From Papio anubis (taxonomy: Eukaryota; Chordata; Mammalia; Primates; Cercopithecidae), in the NCBI RefSeq assembly GCF_008728515.1, contig NC_044984.1:91497181-91561180 (forward strand): a stretch of DNA of 64,000 bases, in the 5' to 3' direction. Made by a program: the position numbers and the translations under genes. Below are positions 44,531-57,059 of this stretch, piece after piece (within the stretch, counting starts at the first letter, position 1; the number at the start of each line of letters is the position of its first letter). The notes below the pieces were generated by a model, which made no database searches, was not told the origin of the DNA, and worked only from the letters and a program-made list of their open reading frames with translations.

Positions 44531-46437
44531 ACGGAGAGGAATAAATGGTCAATATGCTTTTGAATCTTGGTCTTCCTAGTGTCCTTCCCTTTCCCCCATA
44601 GAGTTGGGATTTCATTACACTTCTACATCCTAGAGTAACATATGAAGAACTGTTGAGTGGAACGTGTCTTTCACTCTTTTCTGGAAAATGAGCAAAACAG
44701 ATTATTTCCCATGAAATCTTTCTTAACCAGCTAAAACTGGTCTCTCCTTGCACTGAACCCTCTTGTGCTTGAACTGCATTGCAACAAGGAGAAATGGAGG
44801 GAAATGATTTTTTTTTCATAATCCTGTAATGCCCATTGGTCTCTCTACCTAACACACACATGTGTCCACATACAGATGCATACCTCTTTGTTATGGGCAG
44901 TTGACATATTCTCAATCTTACATATAGTGCTGGTCAAATATGGCTTTTAACTTCACCTATAAGCAAAACTACTACTTCTACGTAAAATTTCTGGTACTAC
45001 TGTTTACACATTTGGGGTTTCACTCTTTATTTTGAAGTACATACACAGTTTCAAGTACATACTTTGTGCTTCTATATTGTGGGTGTGGCAGTACAAGATC
45101 CACATACTCTCTCTCTGGAGTAAAGGCAGGACCAATAAACACACAAAGAAGTATATAATCACTCACTGTAACCTTTCCCTGGTTGATTCCTCTAACATAG
45201 TTGTAAATTTCTAGAAGGCATTAGGCATATTTTATGTTTGTTGGGTCTTCCCACCATGCTTTGTTGCACCCTCAGTAACTCTTAGTTGATTATTCATTAT
45301 TTGGCCATCTGGACAGGAGAAGACATTCTAGGTTTAAGGACTTCTTGGCAGAAGAAGTTCTCTGAAGCTGATACAGATTCCTCCTTGGTTCCAACTTTTT
45401 CTATTTTTCCACTTAGGAAGACATTTAAGTTTTTGGGGTTGGCTTATGATGTGGTCAGAGGTTGATTTGTTCTATTAGAGAATTTATGTTCACCCATGAA
45501 ATTCAAAGTACTAAACTGAAGTCAGAGGTACTATTTTCTGTAGCCAACTGAAGTGAAGCAGGTGAGTAAAACAGTTTCTAATGCAGGTGATCATGCTGAG
45601 CTAGCACAATGCTGGCTCCACCTCAGAGGCCCCTGAGCAGTAACTTGTCTCAAATAAGCTAAAGGGCTCTTTTAAACACGTTAAGCTCCCTCCTACTTTG
45701 TGACCCCTGAACAGGGCAGATTTCATCTTCCAAGATGACACCACTTGTGTTATCACGCCTGGGACCTGGTTAAAGGAACTTTTATTAAACTACGGCCTCT
45801 CATACTGCCTGGAATTCTCTTGTCCTGTTACTTAATAAGGTTAAGAGCTGCATTGATGTTAAAGTGACCACATGACCTGAGCCCAGCAGCCTGCCGAAAA
45901 TAGTGCTGAAGCCTTGGCAGAAAGAGCTGTGCCTTTTCAGTGAGAGAATGGGCTTATGGTACACCCTAGGAAGGAGGATGCTGGCAGGAAGAAAATAAGG
46001 TGACAACCCTAACTCTTCTCCTTTCTATGCCAACCAATTATAGTTCAACAGCCTCTTCCATGAGCAAGGCATTTTCCCCTTCTGTTATGTTGCTGAGACA
46101 AAGAAATATTTCATCTGTGTTTGAATGGATCAGGTTTTGGCTGCCTTTGCTTCTAAATTAGGGGTAAGTCCAGAGAAAAGGAAGTATGGGCCCCCGGGAT
46201 ATAGAAAACACTATTGCCAGTGTGTTTTTCCAATGTGAGTAAAGACTAGAACATAACCCCCTTAGAAGTTTATATGTTTAATTTGTAGTTAGGACTGTCC
46301 CAGTTATCAAGAATGCAAATAGAAATCTATAATACACTCTTTGTTAGTGTTGTTTGTTCTGTGTAGGCAAATGTCAGTCCATAGGTATGTTGCTAAAATA
46401 AAAATCTGAACTACCGGAGAAGTAATTTATTCCCTAA
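44531..46437. other. Unique DNA
   Basis: No confident element over 1.9 kb. A 132-codon minus-strand frame (44517-44915) starts in unique DNA and ends in the MIR, with no domain. Confidence 0.4.
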
Positions 46438-46442
46438 CCTAC

Positions 46443-47306
46443 TGTATTAATTTCCTATGACAGCTGTAACAAATTACTACAAATTTAGGAGCTTAAAATA
46501 ACAAAACTGCAAACTATCTAGTGGTTTGGATACCCAAAGTCCAAAATGGGTCTCTCTGGGCTAAAATTAAAGTGCTAGCAGGGTATGTTCCTTTCTGGAG
46601 ACTCCTGGGGAGACCCTGTTTGGCAGCCTTTTCCAACTTTTAGAGACCACTTGCATTCCTTGGCTCATGGCCCCTCCTTTCCTCATCAGAGCTAAGGACA
46701 TTGGTCCATCTTTCTCACAATGCCATCTCTCTGTTCTCTTCTGCCTCTCTCTTCCCTTTTGAAGGGCCCTTGTGATTACATCAGGCCCACTTAGATAAAA
46801 TAAGGCAATCTTCCTAACTAAGTTCAGCTGAGAGCAACCTTAATCTCACCTGCAACTTTCATTCTCCTTTGCCAAAATAACCTAAAATATGCACAGGTTC
46901 TGGAGATTAGGTTTTGGGCATCTATTACGGACTGGATGTTGTGTCTCCCCAGAATTTATGTATTGAAATCCTAAACCTGTAGGTGATGGTATTAAGGCAA
47001 TTAAGTCATGAAGGTAGAGCCATCATGAACGAGATTAATACCCTTATAATAAAAGAGAGACCCCAGAGAGCTTTCTAGTCCCCTTTCCACCATGTGAGGA
47101 TACAATGAAAAGATGGCTGTCCATGAACTGGATAAAGGCTCTCACCAGACACTGAATCTGCCACTGCCTTGATCTTGGACTCCCGGGCTCAAAGAACTGT
47201 CAGAAATGAAAGGTTATTGTTTAAGCCACCCAGACTATGGCAATTTGTTGTGGCATCCTGAATTAAGACAACATCTTTAAGGAGCCATTTTTCTGCCTAC
47301 CACAGG
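46443..47306 (-). mobile_element. MLT1-like LTR, antisense, split by a second LTR
   Basis: The left part (46443-46922) runs 'tgtattaatttcctatgaca', 'tccaaaatgggtctctctgg', 'cattccttggctcatggccc', 'ttctggagattaggttttgg'. The right part (47276-47306) ends 'tttttctgcctaccaca'. The parts join cleanly when the inner LTR and one target copy are removed. Confidence 0.75.
46923..47270 (+). mobile_element. MaLR solo LTR (MLT1/MST type), sense, nested
   Basis: From 'tattacggactggatgttgtg' (initial TG mutated) to 'cctgaattaagaca'. It has 'gagagaccccagagagcttt', 'ctcaccagacactgaatctg' and 'aagccacccagactatggc'. The 5-bp flanks are 'gcatc' (46918-46922) and 'acatc' (47271-47275). Confidence 0.88.
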
Positions 47307-47679
47307 CATTAGGAGGTCTTTTCAAGTCTTTTAAAATTGGATTTTTTTAAATTCCAGGGCCAACACCCTGTCACGGGTTTTTATCTGTAAAATTTTTAAG
47401 AAGGAATCTTTGAAGTTAGCTCTCCACAGAGTCTTCACTGGTCTCAATTCAGTGTCATCACAGTATTCTCAATTTCACAACTTAAGCAGTTAGATACAGG
47501 CATTGCTTATCAACCAACTATTTCATGAGATGAGGAATTGCTGGTGAATTACTTATTGATTATTTATGGCTGTGACATGATTGTCTTTGCTGTACTGTGG
47601 GTCTTTGCACTGACTTTAAGATATGATGAGATCTGAATTTGTTTCCAATGTGACTTATTCCCTCATTCGCAACAGGTTG

Positions 47680-47905
47680 CTCCTCTGAATTTCTTATCTT
47701 TTCCCAGACAGATAGACTGGAAACTTTGGTGTCATCTGTGACATTCCACAGTGTCCTTCCCAGAGCCCGGACTCCCAGGATGCACCATTTCCCTGATTAC
47801 TACAATAGCTTCTGATTGCTTGCTCTGATTCTGATCTTTTCATGCTTCTAGTCCATCCTGTATACTCGATCCAAAAGAATTTTTTTCTAAAATATGTTTT
47901 GGAAA
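47680..47905 (+). mobile_element. L2 LINE fragment, sense
   Basis: 'gtgtcatctgtgacattcc', 'gattactacaatagcttctg' and 'ttctagtccatcctgtatac' follow L2 order. Confidence 0.6.
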
Positions 47906-47924
47906 TTACTGATTCTTATTTCAT

Positions 47925-48095
47925 TATTTACTAGCTGTGTGCCCTTGCAAAATTACTTAACCTGTCCATCAGACTGACAAAATAGAGCTAGTCACAATAT
48001 CTGCCTCTAGGGATGTGATTAGGATAAAATAAAATGTAATACAACGTAAGGTACTTAGGCATATATTAAGCACTCAAGAAATGTTTGCAGATATC
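47925..48095 (+). mobile_element. MIR SINE, sense
   Basis: 'atttactagctgtgtgccct', 'aaaattacttaacctgtcc' and 'attaagcactcaagaaatg' match the MIR core and 3' end. Confidence 0.85.
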
Positions 48096-48510
48096 ATTGT
48101 GATGACCATTTGCATCATTGATGTATTAACCATTGTGAATGCCACCTCTGTTCCTGCCTGTCCCATCCCTCTGGCCCAGTCATCCCATGTGGATATATTG
48201 ACCTCTTCCCTGCTTCCTTCCCCTTCATCTTCCTGCTACTCACTAACCGTCTACAGCCCTTAGACCCAGGACATATAATCTGCTCTTGGGCAGGCAGAGG
48301 TGGAAAGCCTTCCTTTATCTCATCAAGCTTTCTTGCCTGCACATCCTCTGAGCCTGAGCTTCTGAAAACTAAAAGGCCAGACTTCAAACTTCAAAAAAAG
48401 TTTCTTTCCATTTTTATTCTATTGACCCTTCCTGAGTTTAAAGCTCCACTGTTTGCCTTGAGTTGGGGGAAGTGTCAGAATATAAATAAATAAAAAAAAT
48501 ACTTGTCCCT

Positions 48511-48512
<2 letters not shown>

Positions 48513-48562
<50 letters not shown>
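48513..48562. repeat. (CA)25 microsatellite
   Basis: Uninterrupted CA dinucleotides, about 25 units; very likely polymorphic in length. Confidence 0.97.
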
Positions 48563-48566
<4 letters not shown>

Positions 48567-48599
48567 TTATTGAATTATCTGGTCTAAGAAGTGTTTTTA

Positions 48600-48845
48600 A
48601 TAACAATAACAACAACTGACACTTATTAAGCTCCTTTTACGTGCCGAGCACTTTGACCCACAACCCACCAATTCCATCTTATCTTTGGTCCCTTTTCCAT
48701 GGAGCTTCTGCCTCGGGTATCTGGTTTACTCCCTGCTTCCGGATTGGCCTTCCCACCTCTGAGTCTTTGCTTCTGCTATTTCCTGTTTTCTTTGTCTGGA
48801 CTGCCTTCTTTTTTCTTGTTCATTTATCCAAATCCTCCACATTAT
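48600..48845. mobile_element. MIR/L2 remnants
   Basis: 48600-48656 ('gacacttattaagctcctttt', 'tgccgagcactttgac') resembles a reversed MIR end. 48700-48840 ('tctttgcttctgctatttcc') resembles sense L2. Both are weak. Confidence 0.4.
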
Positions 48846-48849
48846 TTGT

Positions 48850-49038
48850 TGTTTTTGTTTGTTTGTTTTTTAAAGAGTCAGGGTCTTGCTCTGTCTCCCA
48901 GGCTGGACTGCAGTGACACAATCATGGTTCACTGCAGCCTTGAACTCCTGGACACAAGAGATCCTCCCACCCCAGCCTCCCAAGTACCTGGGACTATAGG
49001 CATGTGCCACCACATCCGGCTACCTCCTAATTTTTTTA
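48850..49038 (-). mobile_element. Alu fragment (AluJ/FRAM-like), antisense
   Basis: TTTG-rich tail, 'cagggtcttgctctgtctcc', 'gcagccttgaactcctggac' and 'ggcatgtgccaccacatcc', then 'ctaatttttttata'. Only one monomer is present. Confidence 0.82.
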
Positions 49039-52000
49039 TAGCCCATCTCTAACACTTTCTCTCACCACTCTGAAAGCCATGGTTCCTCTTTTGACCAGGC
49101 ACTGTGGAAAAATGAAACAAAAGAAAAGGACCTTGCCACTGAAAAGCTAACCAAGGACACAAGACCAATACAAGATACAGCAGAGAAAATTCCACATTAC
49201 TGTTAAACTCCCAGGTTAAAAAATGATCATTGCTTTTCAGATGAACCCAAGGCATAGTCAAATGACCAATTATAATCCTTAATCAACACATGAATGGAAT
49301 TGACAAAATCCTTTCAACCTCAAAGCAGAATTCTGTTATGAGTTTATGATTCTGTTTAGGTCCCTATGTATAAATTTGTTCAGGAGCTTCCCATTTGCAG
49401 CAAAGCTGGTATATACAAAACAGGATTTACTAAACATTTTAGGTCATGATTAGTTCCACCAAAAGACTCACCATAAAATTTCCTCTAAGAAGCAAAGCTT
49501 ATTTGCTAAATAGATTAAAATGTGATTTGGTTCACAAAATCATTTTGTTTACACAGAATTTCAGGACAGATAGCCATTGCATAAAATTGAGGCAAACTTG
49601 TAATTACTTTACCAAATAGCCTGGAGTACCATAAGTTAATACAACTCCCTAATAAGCTTAATTCATACCCAGGAAGTAGCCTGAATTTAAGTTTTGGTAG
49701 AAGGTATTAACAGAGCATGTCCAAAAGATAATTAACTGCCCATAGTCATCAATTTGGTTACCCCTGGAGGAGTCTCACTGCCATCTCTACTAATCTGTGG
49801 ATTTATTTATGAATAATGAGTCACTACAAACAGAATGATCAATTCAACAAAAAGGAGAAATCTTGGTATTTAGATTGGCTCTCTTTCCAGAGTAAGTGTT
49901 CTTAAACGAGATTTTCCAATCATGAATGAGCTTTAGGGAATTCTCAAACACTGGAAATTATAAGCTAAACATTGTATGTGTGTATTGTCTTTTGTGTGGA
50001 GAAGATTCGTAACTCCAATTGGATTTTTCAGAGGGATCCATGAAAACTTGCCCTTGGCTCCCCAAAAAAGTCATTGCTTATTTTCCCATGAATGACCTTC
50101 AGGAAGTTCTACGAGCCTCTTTGATTTGTATCACAATCTTGTATGTCACTTATACCCAAAACAAAGCCAACTAAGGTGCCCAAACTCTCAGTCGCCTTCA
50201 TTGCCCCTCCTTCACTCTCCTCTCTTTGTCATTAACATTTACCCATTTTGGTTCTAAGAATTTGACTTTATACTGAATTTCATTAATGCATTTTATTTAG
50301 TATTTCACCCTTTGAGGCATTTCTGCCTATTTTTTTGAAGACTAGTTTAGACTGTGCACCTTACAGGCATCTAAGCGCCTTGAGAGAAATGGTCTCAAGG
50401 TCAGCTTGCAGTCATCTGCAACTTGTACAAATTCTTCCTTTCAGAGTCTTGGTGGTCATTTAGAGATATATTAGACAGATATAGAGTGTGACCTTCCTGA
50501 TGTCTACTAATTCAGTGAGTGTGAGTTCACCTGTATTGTTCTCATTTGTTTAGTTTATCTTGGCTATATTTTATTTCTTTCTGTATTGAAGGTTGAATCA
50601 CATAACAAAGAGTATCACTGGTCCTGTATATTTTTTTATAAGCATTATCTTAATGCTAAAACAGAAAAGAGCTAAAAAAAGAAAAAAAAAAAAAGAAACC
50701 TAAAATGAGCAGGCAAATAATCATTTAGTGGCCTAATTAATAAAGAGAAATCACTGTGTTAAATTATGTTATGATAATAAACGCTGACTGTTGAGAAAAT
50801 TGAGCCCATTTTAATGGGATCTGATGTTGTTTTAACATAAATGCCTATCAGTTTGGAGGTTGAGAACACGAAACTTTTTCTCATTGAAATTGACTGTAAT
50901 AATATTTTTGACAAATAGCCCTGCAGATTTATTTTCAGGATTAAATTACTCTCCAAAAGATGGTACAAGATGATTTTGTCCTTTTTCTGTCTAGAAGGTC
51001 TTGTTTCCAATATTTTCTGACCCATGACTATACTGACCCCTCTATATTTAGGAAAAATTGAGTGTACAGTGTATACAATGGCCTGTTCTTCCTAGTGACA
51101 GGCAAGTGACCCTTTATTGTTGTTAATTATGTCTCTAAAAATCTCACACTCTAAACATGAATAACAAAGGGAAAAATGAGGATCAATGATTGTCTTATAG
51201 AACTTTAGGTAGATAAGTTCCCTGTTTCTCTAGAATGCCCTAATTTTCATCAGTATCAACTAAAATTGCCAAAAATACAGGTGTAAATCTATTGGACATG
51301 TGTGTGCATATGTGTACGTGTGTGTGTGGGTAGTGTGTGTGTGTAAGATGTGGTTCATTTAGCAGGATTGAGAAGCAGCAGAAACATTGTTATTGGCTCC
51401 AAGGTGCTGCAGGAAGATTTTGACACATGCTGTTTACTGTCGTCAGGGATCTGACTCAAGCTTTCCAGAGAAAGGTCATTAGTGACATCCAACAAATCAC
51501 TTTTATGTTGTGGCCAACGTGAAAGTCAAATGGAAATTTTTTCTAAAAGTCAATCAGAGCCAGGCTCACTGTAAGTCTGATTAAAATAACTTTTCCCAAA
51601 CTTATTAGTTTATGTGCTAAAAAGCCATGACCAAGAGTGAAAGAATGAAAGAGGAAAGCTCAGGCTTCAGTAAACACTGTGGAAACAAAGGGCCAGGAAG
51701 AGAAATGTTTTTCAGGGCAAGGCAGCCTTTCCCCAGCCAGGCCAGTGCAGCACCCTTCATCTCCATCTCGGCAATGTGGACGCTTAGCACAGAAGGCTGT
51801 CTGCTCTGCTGGACACAGCCTGCTAGCCACGGCTGCTAGCTCAAGCATAAAGACTGAAAAGAATTGAGGGCTGTGATTAGGAAATTGAAGACTGGCTGAA
51901 AACTTGAGATTTCCTGCACTTAGCTGGAGGAGGGGGGACTCGTGAGAGATTTGATTAGAATGCACACAGAGAGGCCAACTCCTTTGTTTCTCCAGTTCCA

Positions 52001-53639
52001 TATTGGACTGAAGTGGTAGGGTGCATTCCAGCGCCCTTATTGGATTTGTCTCTGAAGCTTTAAAGCATTCAAAAGTAAAATCCCATTGATGTGAAAGGTC
52101 AGGAGGGGCTGGAGAAAGATTACAGGTTTAATTTCCAGCTCTCGGTGACTTCCTATTCATAGTACTTTATCTCCGTGACAGTACCTCATCTCTAAAAATG
52201 GGAAAATGAATGTTAAAAAAAAAGAAAACAAAAGAAAAATTCCTCTGAATCAATACTAATGAAAAAAAAATGGTATTTCCAAAATAATTTAGTAAAAATG
52301 GGAAATTTTTAATATTGTTTCAACCTAAATCCTATAGAAGTTACTACCATAAAGAAGAAGGAAAAGTAAGACAAGAAATTGTGTGTGGTAGTACATTCTG
52401 ATCAGTGTGGACTAACCGTTTTTTAATAAAGGGGAAGGGGAAATCAGGGCTTCACCATAACTTTAGATCCATACAATGAAATTCACATATCTAAAAGGAA
52501 AAATAAAATTAAAATGTCTAATTTTTATTGAAAAGGGGAAAAGACCAGGACGAAACAGGACAGATTAAAGAAAATTGGACTAAATTATGTAAATGAAGAC
52601 TAAATCAGAAACGCCAAGACAGAGTCTACTGCGACGCTGGGTGGCTGATGACAGGGATGTGGCAAGATGTGAGTGAAGTGTATTAAATGTGGTTTCCCAA
52701 TCTCTGGGAGCCCCGATGACAGTGAGATGCTTTCCTCTTCACCTCAGTGAACTCCCTCAAAGTTAGCCCTTTGATTAATTCTGCCAATTTAGTGTCCTGC
52801 CAGAGTCATTTTGATTTAGTGACATTTTAAATCCATCTCCCGTGTTTTCTTCCTCCTTCAGTCTAAAGTTAGCATAGCCATAACACTTTGATGTAGAGTT
52901 GCCCTGAGCTTCTGAGCCTCAGAGCCCCAGTGAAATCCCTAATGTGGCACATCTGATTTTCCTAATATAGAGGAAGGCAGAGCTGAAGCGTGTCTGTAAT
53001 GGAAAACATTTTACATAGTAAATACGAATGGCCCCGTTCTCTCCTAGGTCACATTTCATATTTAACATCAATTTCATATGCTGGCCTTCCTTTCTTTTCT
53101 CTCCACTCGGTACTTTCACATCAGGATTCTTTCCAATCATTTCTAGCTAAATCAGTATCCACATTGGTGATGGCACAGTACTGTTTATGTCCTAACAGCC
53201 TATTTATAACAGGGTGGTGCATTGCAAAATGCCAGGAAAAAATGAAAAAACAAGAAAAGAAGGTGTATGCTATTCATAATTATGCCCCCAATGCCTAATG
53301 TTCCTGCCTACATTGCCTGTCACTGTGTCTGGCCCGCCTTAGATGCTGAATACATATTTGTTTCCAATTGTACAATTTCATCTAATGATAGAAGTACCAA
53401 TGACTAAAATTAATAACAAAACACAAGTTCCCAGAATCATTTTTTAAAATTAGATGTTTCTGAATTTGGGGTGGGGAGGAAGATATTTATAATCTGTGAG
53501 TAATAAACACCTACACTGGGAAAAGCTATGCTCTCCAATTTGGGGACCATCTCTGTTCATTCCATGCTTCTTGGGGTAGTTACAAGTGATGGGAAGAATT
53601 TCCTGCCTCCATTTGGTCAGTGACATTATCAGTGCTGTC
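49039..53639. other. 4.6 kb without a recognised transposon
   Basis: Contains only a short GT tract (51298-51346) and small A-rich runs (50670-50697, 52216-52270). The part at 51480-52200 is more GC-rich than its surroundings. The longest frame (51660-52001, minus, 113 codons) shows no domain. Very old repeats could be missed by eye. Confidence 0.5.
51298..51346. repeat. Imperfect (GT)n tract
   Basis: 'tgtgtgtgtgggtagtgtgtgtgtgt' with interruptions; an old degenerating microsatellite. Confidence 0.88.
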
Positions 53640-54517
53640 TAATGTTAGATTTCCCTTTCCTGGTATTCCTTTTCATATTTAACAATGCTTTCTGTCTTTC
53701 AGCTTCTTATGCCAAAGCCGTTAAGTCAATCCTATGCTTATTATTTTTTACTCTCACCCCCATCCACTGCATCAACCCCTCCTATGTTTCTACCTTCAAA
53801 CTACCCAGAATGCAACTGGTCTCTCACCACCTCCACGGCTATGAACAGTGTTCACCCTCTCTAGTCTGGAAGATCACAGTGGCTTCCTAACGGGTCCCTG
53901 TTCTTCTTTTCTCAGCACACATAGCCAGGGTGGTTCCTTAAGACCCTTTTAAGTCAGATCCTGAGACTCTTCTGCTCAAAACAATTTACAGCCCTCCATC
54001 TCACGCAGACTAAAAGCCAGTTTTTAGAGTGAACTTGGACCTGGTCCATGTTTCCTGTGGGACTTCATCTTGGACCTCCTCTACCTCGGTACCACACTTT
54101 CATTCTCCCTCGTCCCACTCTTCTCCAGCCATGTTTGTCCTCGTTGGTCCATGACATGTTTTCCTATTCTGCACCAGTTACTCCTACCTGAATGCTATAC
54201 CACACCATGGGGCTCCTTTGCCTCCTAGAGGCATTTGCTCAGATATCACCTTCTCCATCCATCGTTCTCTGCTGTATTTCAGATGGTTCCCTCTCGACAT
54301 TCCTGTCTCTGCTTTTTTATTTTTAATATCACTTATTGCCATGTGACATACTTACATTGTACTTATTTATATGTTAACTGTAGGTCTTCCCCACTAGAAA
54401 GTGAACCTCATGAGAGCTGAGGGCTTCGTTTTTCCTGGTCTGTTCCCTGCTGTCTCTCGGGAACTGAGCAGAGAACTGACTCATTAAATATCTGCAGAAT
54501 GAATGAATGAATGAATG
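53640..54517 (+). mobile_element. L2 LINE, long 3' fragment, sense
   Basis: About 880 bp in L2 order: 'tctggaagatcacagtggctt', 'tagccagggtggttccttaa', 'gtcagatcctgagactcttc', 'gcatttgctcagatatcacc', 'ccactagaaagtgaacctca', ending in (GAAT)4. An 82-codon open stretch at 53642-53890 is chance or old ORF residue. Confidence 0.88.
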
Positions 54518-54810
54518 CTTTCTCACTGTTTTAACCAAGCCGTAATGTTTATCTTGATTAATTTACCTTTTAACAAGACAATTGGACTGTTTCCTTCTAT
54601 AAAATAGCTTAACAGTATGATTTAATATATGTTTAAAAGTATGTGACAGAACTCTACCAGGTCTGTCCTCCTCAAATAAATGCAGTTCTCAGTGTAATTA
54701 CTTTGAGCTTCATGGGAATCAGAACTATTGATCTAGAATTGCATGCTTCTTTATAAAATTGCCTTAAAAATTATTGGTACTCTATTTTCTTTTTCTTTGT
54801 CTTCTTCTTT

Positions 54811-55113
54811 TTTTTTTTTTTTTTTTTTTTTGAGACGGAGTTTCGCTCTTGCTGCCCAGGCTGGAATGTAATGATACGATCTCAGCTCACTGCAACCTCC
54901 GCCTCCCGGCTTTAAGTGATTCTCCTGCCTCAGCCTCCCAAGTAGCTGGGATTACAGGCAAAGACCACCAAGCCTGGCTAATTTTTGTATATTTAGTAGA
55001 AACGGGGTTTCACCATGCTGGCCAGGCTGGTCTCAAATTCATGACCTCGGGTGATCTGCCCGCCTCGGCCTCCCAAAGTGCTGGATTACAGGCATGAGCC
55101 ACCGTACCTGGCC
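54811..55113 (-). mobile_element. AluS-type SINE, antisense
   Basis: T21 tail, 'gagacggagtttcgctcttg', AluS body, ending 'ccgtacctggcc'. Possible 8-bp target duplication 'tcttcttt' (54803-54810 and 55114-55121). Confidence 0.93.
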
Positions 55114-55121
55114 TCTTCTTT

Positions 55122-56589
55122 CTGAGCCAGTGTACTCAGACTTCTCATGCATGGAAGTATAGAGGAAAAATCACATGACCTGGGTATCAGAGAGAAAAGG
55201 ATGCAAGAGGTTATAAAAGTGGTTGAAAATATGATTATGGTAATACCTGTGCAGATGGAGTAAACTAGCTGTAGTTGATCTTTTATATATCTAAGGTACA
55301 TCCCAATTAAAAAAAGTTATTACAGTGTATAGGCCCTGAAAGATATTAGTTAAATCATTATGTCAAAGGTGGAATTATTATGCAAAGGACAAGCATAAAG
55401 TCTTTTCTGAACATTTGTAGGCATTATTGGCTGACTGGAAAATGTTGCAACAATATTTCTCATAAACAATAGTGATCAAAGAAAAGTAGACCCCTTCAAG
55501 AGCTGACGGCTCTTGAAAGCCCATTAAAGAACTTAATGCATACTAAAGTTCACTAGTAAGCTGAATTAATAGCATCCTATTTCAGTATTAATGAGACAAC
55601 TTTTTGGCATTGTCTTTGGCCTTGTGACAATGGAAAATACAAAGAACAATGAGATGTAAAAATTAAAAATAAATAACGCTTACCTTATTACTCAGCCCAA
55701 GAAACTTTGAAACCACCCAAGTTTTCTAGCTGAAAACAATTTAGTAGAATTAATTACTCATGTGAACAAATTGTCTTTTGCCTTTAAGTTGGTATAATAA
55801 ATGCTTTCTTATATTTATGCTTATATGGACATTGGAATATACTCAAAGATGATAAATCTAGTAAATGCTTCATTTGGTATAGAAGTATTATTAGATGATC
55901 TCCTATAATCAGTTGAGGCAAGGGTATTTTTAATCTTATTTTACTTGTAAATTATTGTTTGGGTATACAGTATTTTTGGAATTCTATTTTAATTTCCTTT
56001 ATAAAATACTAATTTATTTGGCTTATACCTTGGCAGGTTAGCATATTCCCTTTTATTTAGAATAATGTTAAATTTGCGGTTTTTAGAATGCTATGATTTT
56101 AAAAACTGTGGTAAGAAGGATTAATTAAAAACAGATATTAGAATAATACTTTTTTTTTCACTTTTCTAAGTTTTCCATTCAAATCACCACCAACCAATAC
56201 AAGTCAGGGTTACACTGCCCATAATATTTAGAGCAGCTTAGGGTATGAAGGATGTTACAGATCTGGTACTCACACCTAAGTGATTAAATTTATATCGCAA
56301 AATACGTGACCACAATGGAGCTCCGTGTAGAATATACTGATACCCATTGTAAATCCTGAGAGATAGTGTCACATTTAGAATTTGGCAAGGAGAGAGGGAG
56401 GGTTGCTAATGGATAGATATAAAAATATGTAGCCATTTAAAGGCAGTCAAAATGGTTTTCTTCAGTCCATTCTCATTTCCGTATAACGCTTGATAAACAT
56501 TGACATGTAGAGCCAGTGCCTTTGCAGAAGTGAGTTCTTCTCTTTGCAAAACAAAAATAATTTAACAGAGGTTGCTGTTGAGTTAAAAA
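55122..56589. other. Unique AT-rich DNA; possible conserved non-coding segment
   Basis: No transposon recognised in 1.47 kb. 55370-55660 holds POU-like ('attatgcaaagg') and SOX-like ('gacaatgg', 'gaacaatgag') words and a perfect 9-bp hairpin (55495-55517). Confidence 0.4.
55495..55517. other. Perfect inverted repeat, 9-bp arms, 5-nt loop
   Basis: 'ttcaagagc' - 'tgacg' - 'gctcttgaa'. The arms are exact reverse complements. Confidence 0.95.
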
Positions 56590-56800
56590 CAAATGGAAGC
56601 CAAACAGCTGAGGTTCTAACCCCACCTTTGCCACTTACTAGTTATATAAGTTTGGGCAAGTAAATTAATTTTTTGGTGTCACGGTTATCTCCTCTGTAAA
56701 ACTGGGATATTAATTGCATCTACCTTAGAGACTTGGTGTAAAGATCAAATGCACAAATGTTTGTAATATGCTCAGAGCAGTACCTGAAATATGATAATCT
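56590..56800 (+). mobile_element. MIR SINE, sense (first of two)
   Basis: 'ctgaggttctaaccccacc', 'gccacttactagttatataag', 'tctcctctgtaaaactggga' and 'ctcagagcagtacctgaaa'. Confidence 0.87.
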
Positions 56801-56814
56801 CTATCAAAAGAATG

Positions 56815-56990
56815 AGTGAGTGGGCTTTAAAGTCAAGCATATCAGGGCTTGAATCTTTATTCTATTTATTAGCAATATGATAAGTTATACAACATTTCTC
56901 AGCCTTGGTTTTCTCATTGGAAAAATTACAGAAATATTTTCTATCTCCTAGAATTTTTGTACAGCATTAAATAACATATTTTTCACCAAT
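56815..56990 (+). mobile_element. MIR SINE, sense (second, adjacent)
   Basis: 'ctttaaagtcaagcatatcagg', 'gggcttgaatctttattc' and 'cagccttggttttctcattgg' repeat the MIR order right after the first copy. It is more diverged than the first copy, so an independent insertion is more likely than a duplication. Confidence 0.7.
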
Positions 56991-57059
56991 AAAGTGTAAA
57001 ACAGTAATACATTTAATACTGTATACTTTGGAAAAAATAGGAAAATGATTCATATTCCA

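Noticed and set aside
44517..44915. 132-codon minus-strand open frame
   Set aside because: It begins in unique DNA and ends inside a MIR, shows no domain and has no splice or transcription signal.
51660..52001. 113-codon minus-strand open frame
   Set aside because: Composition is GC-driven, open frames also occur on the plus strand across the same bases, and no family is recognised.
56590..56990. Adjacent MIRs as a segmental duplication
   Set aside because: The two copies differ too much from each other and share no flanking sequence; independent insertions explain them.
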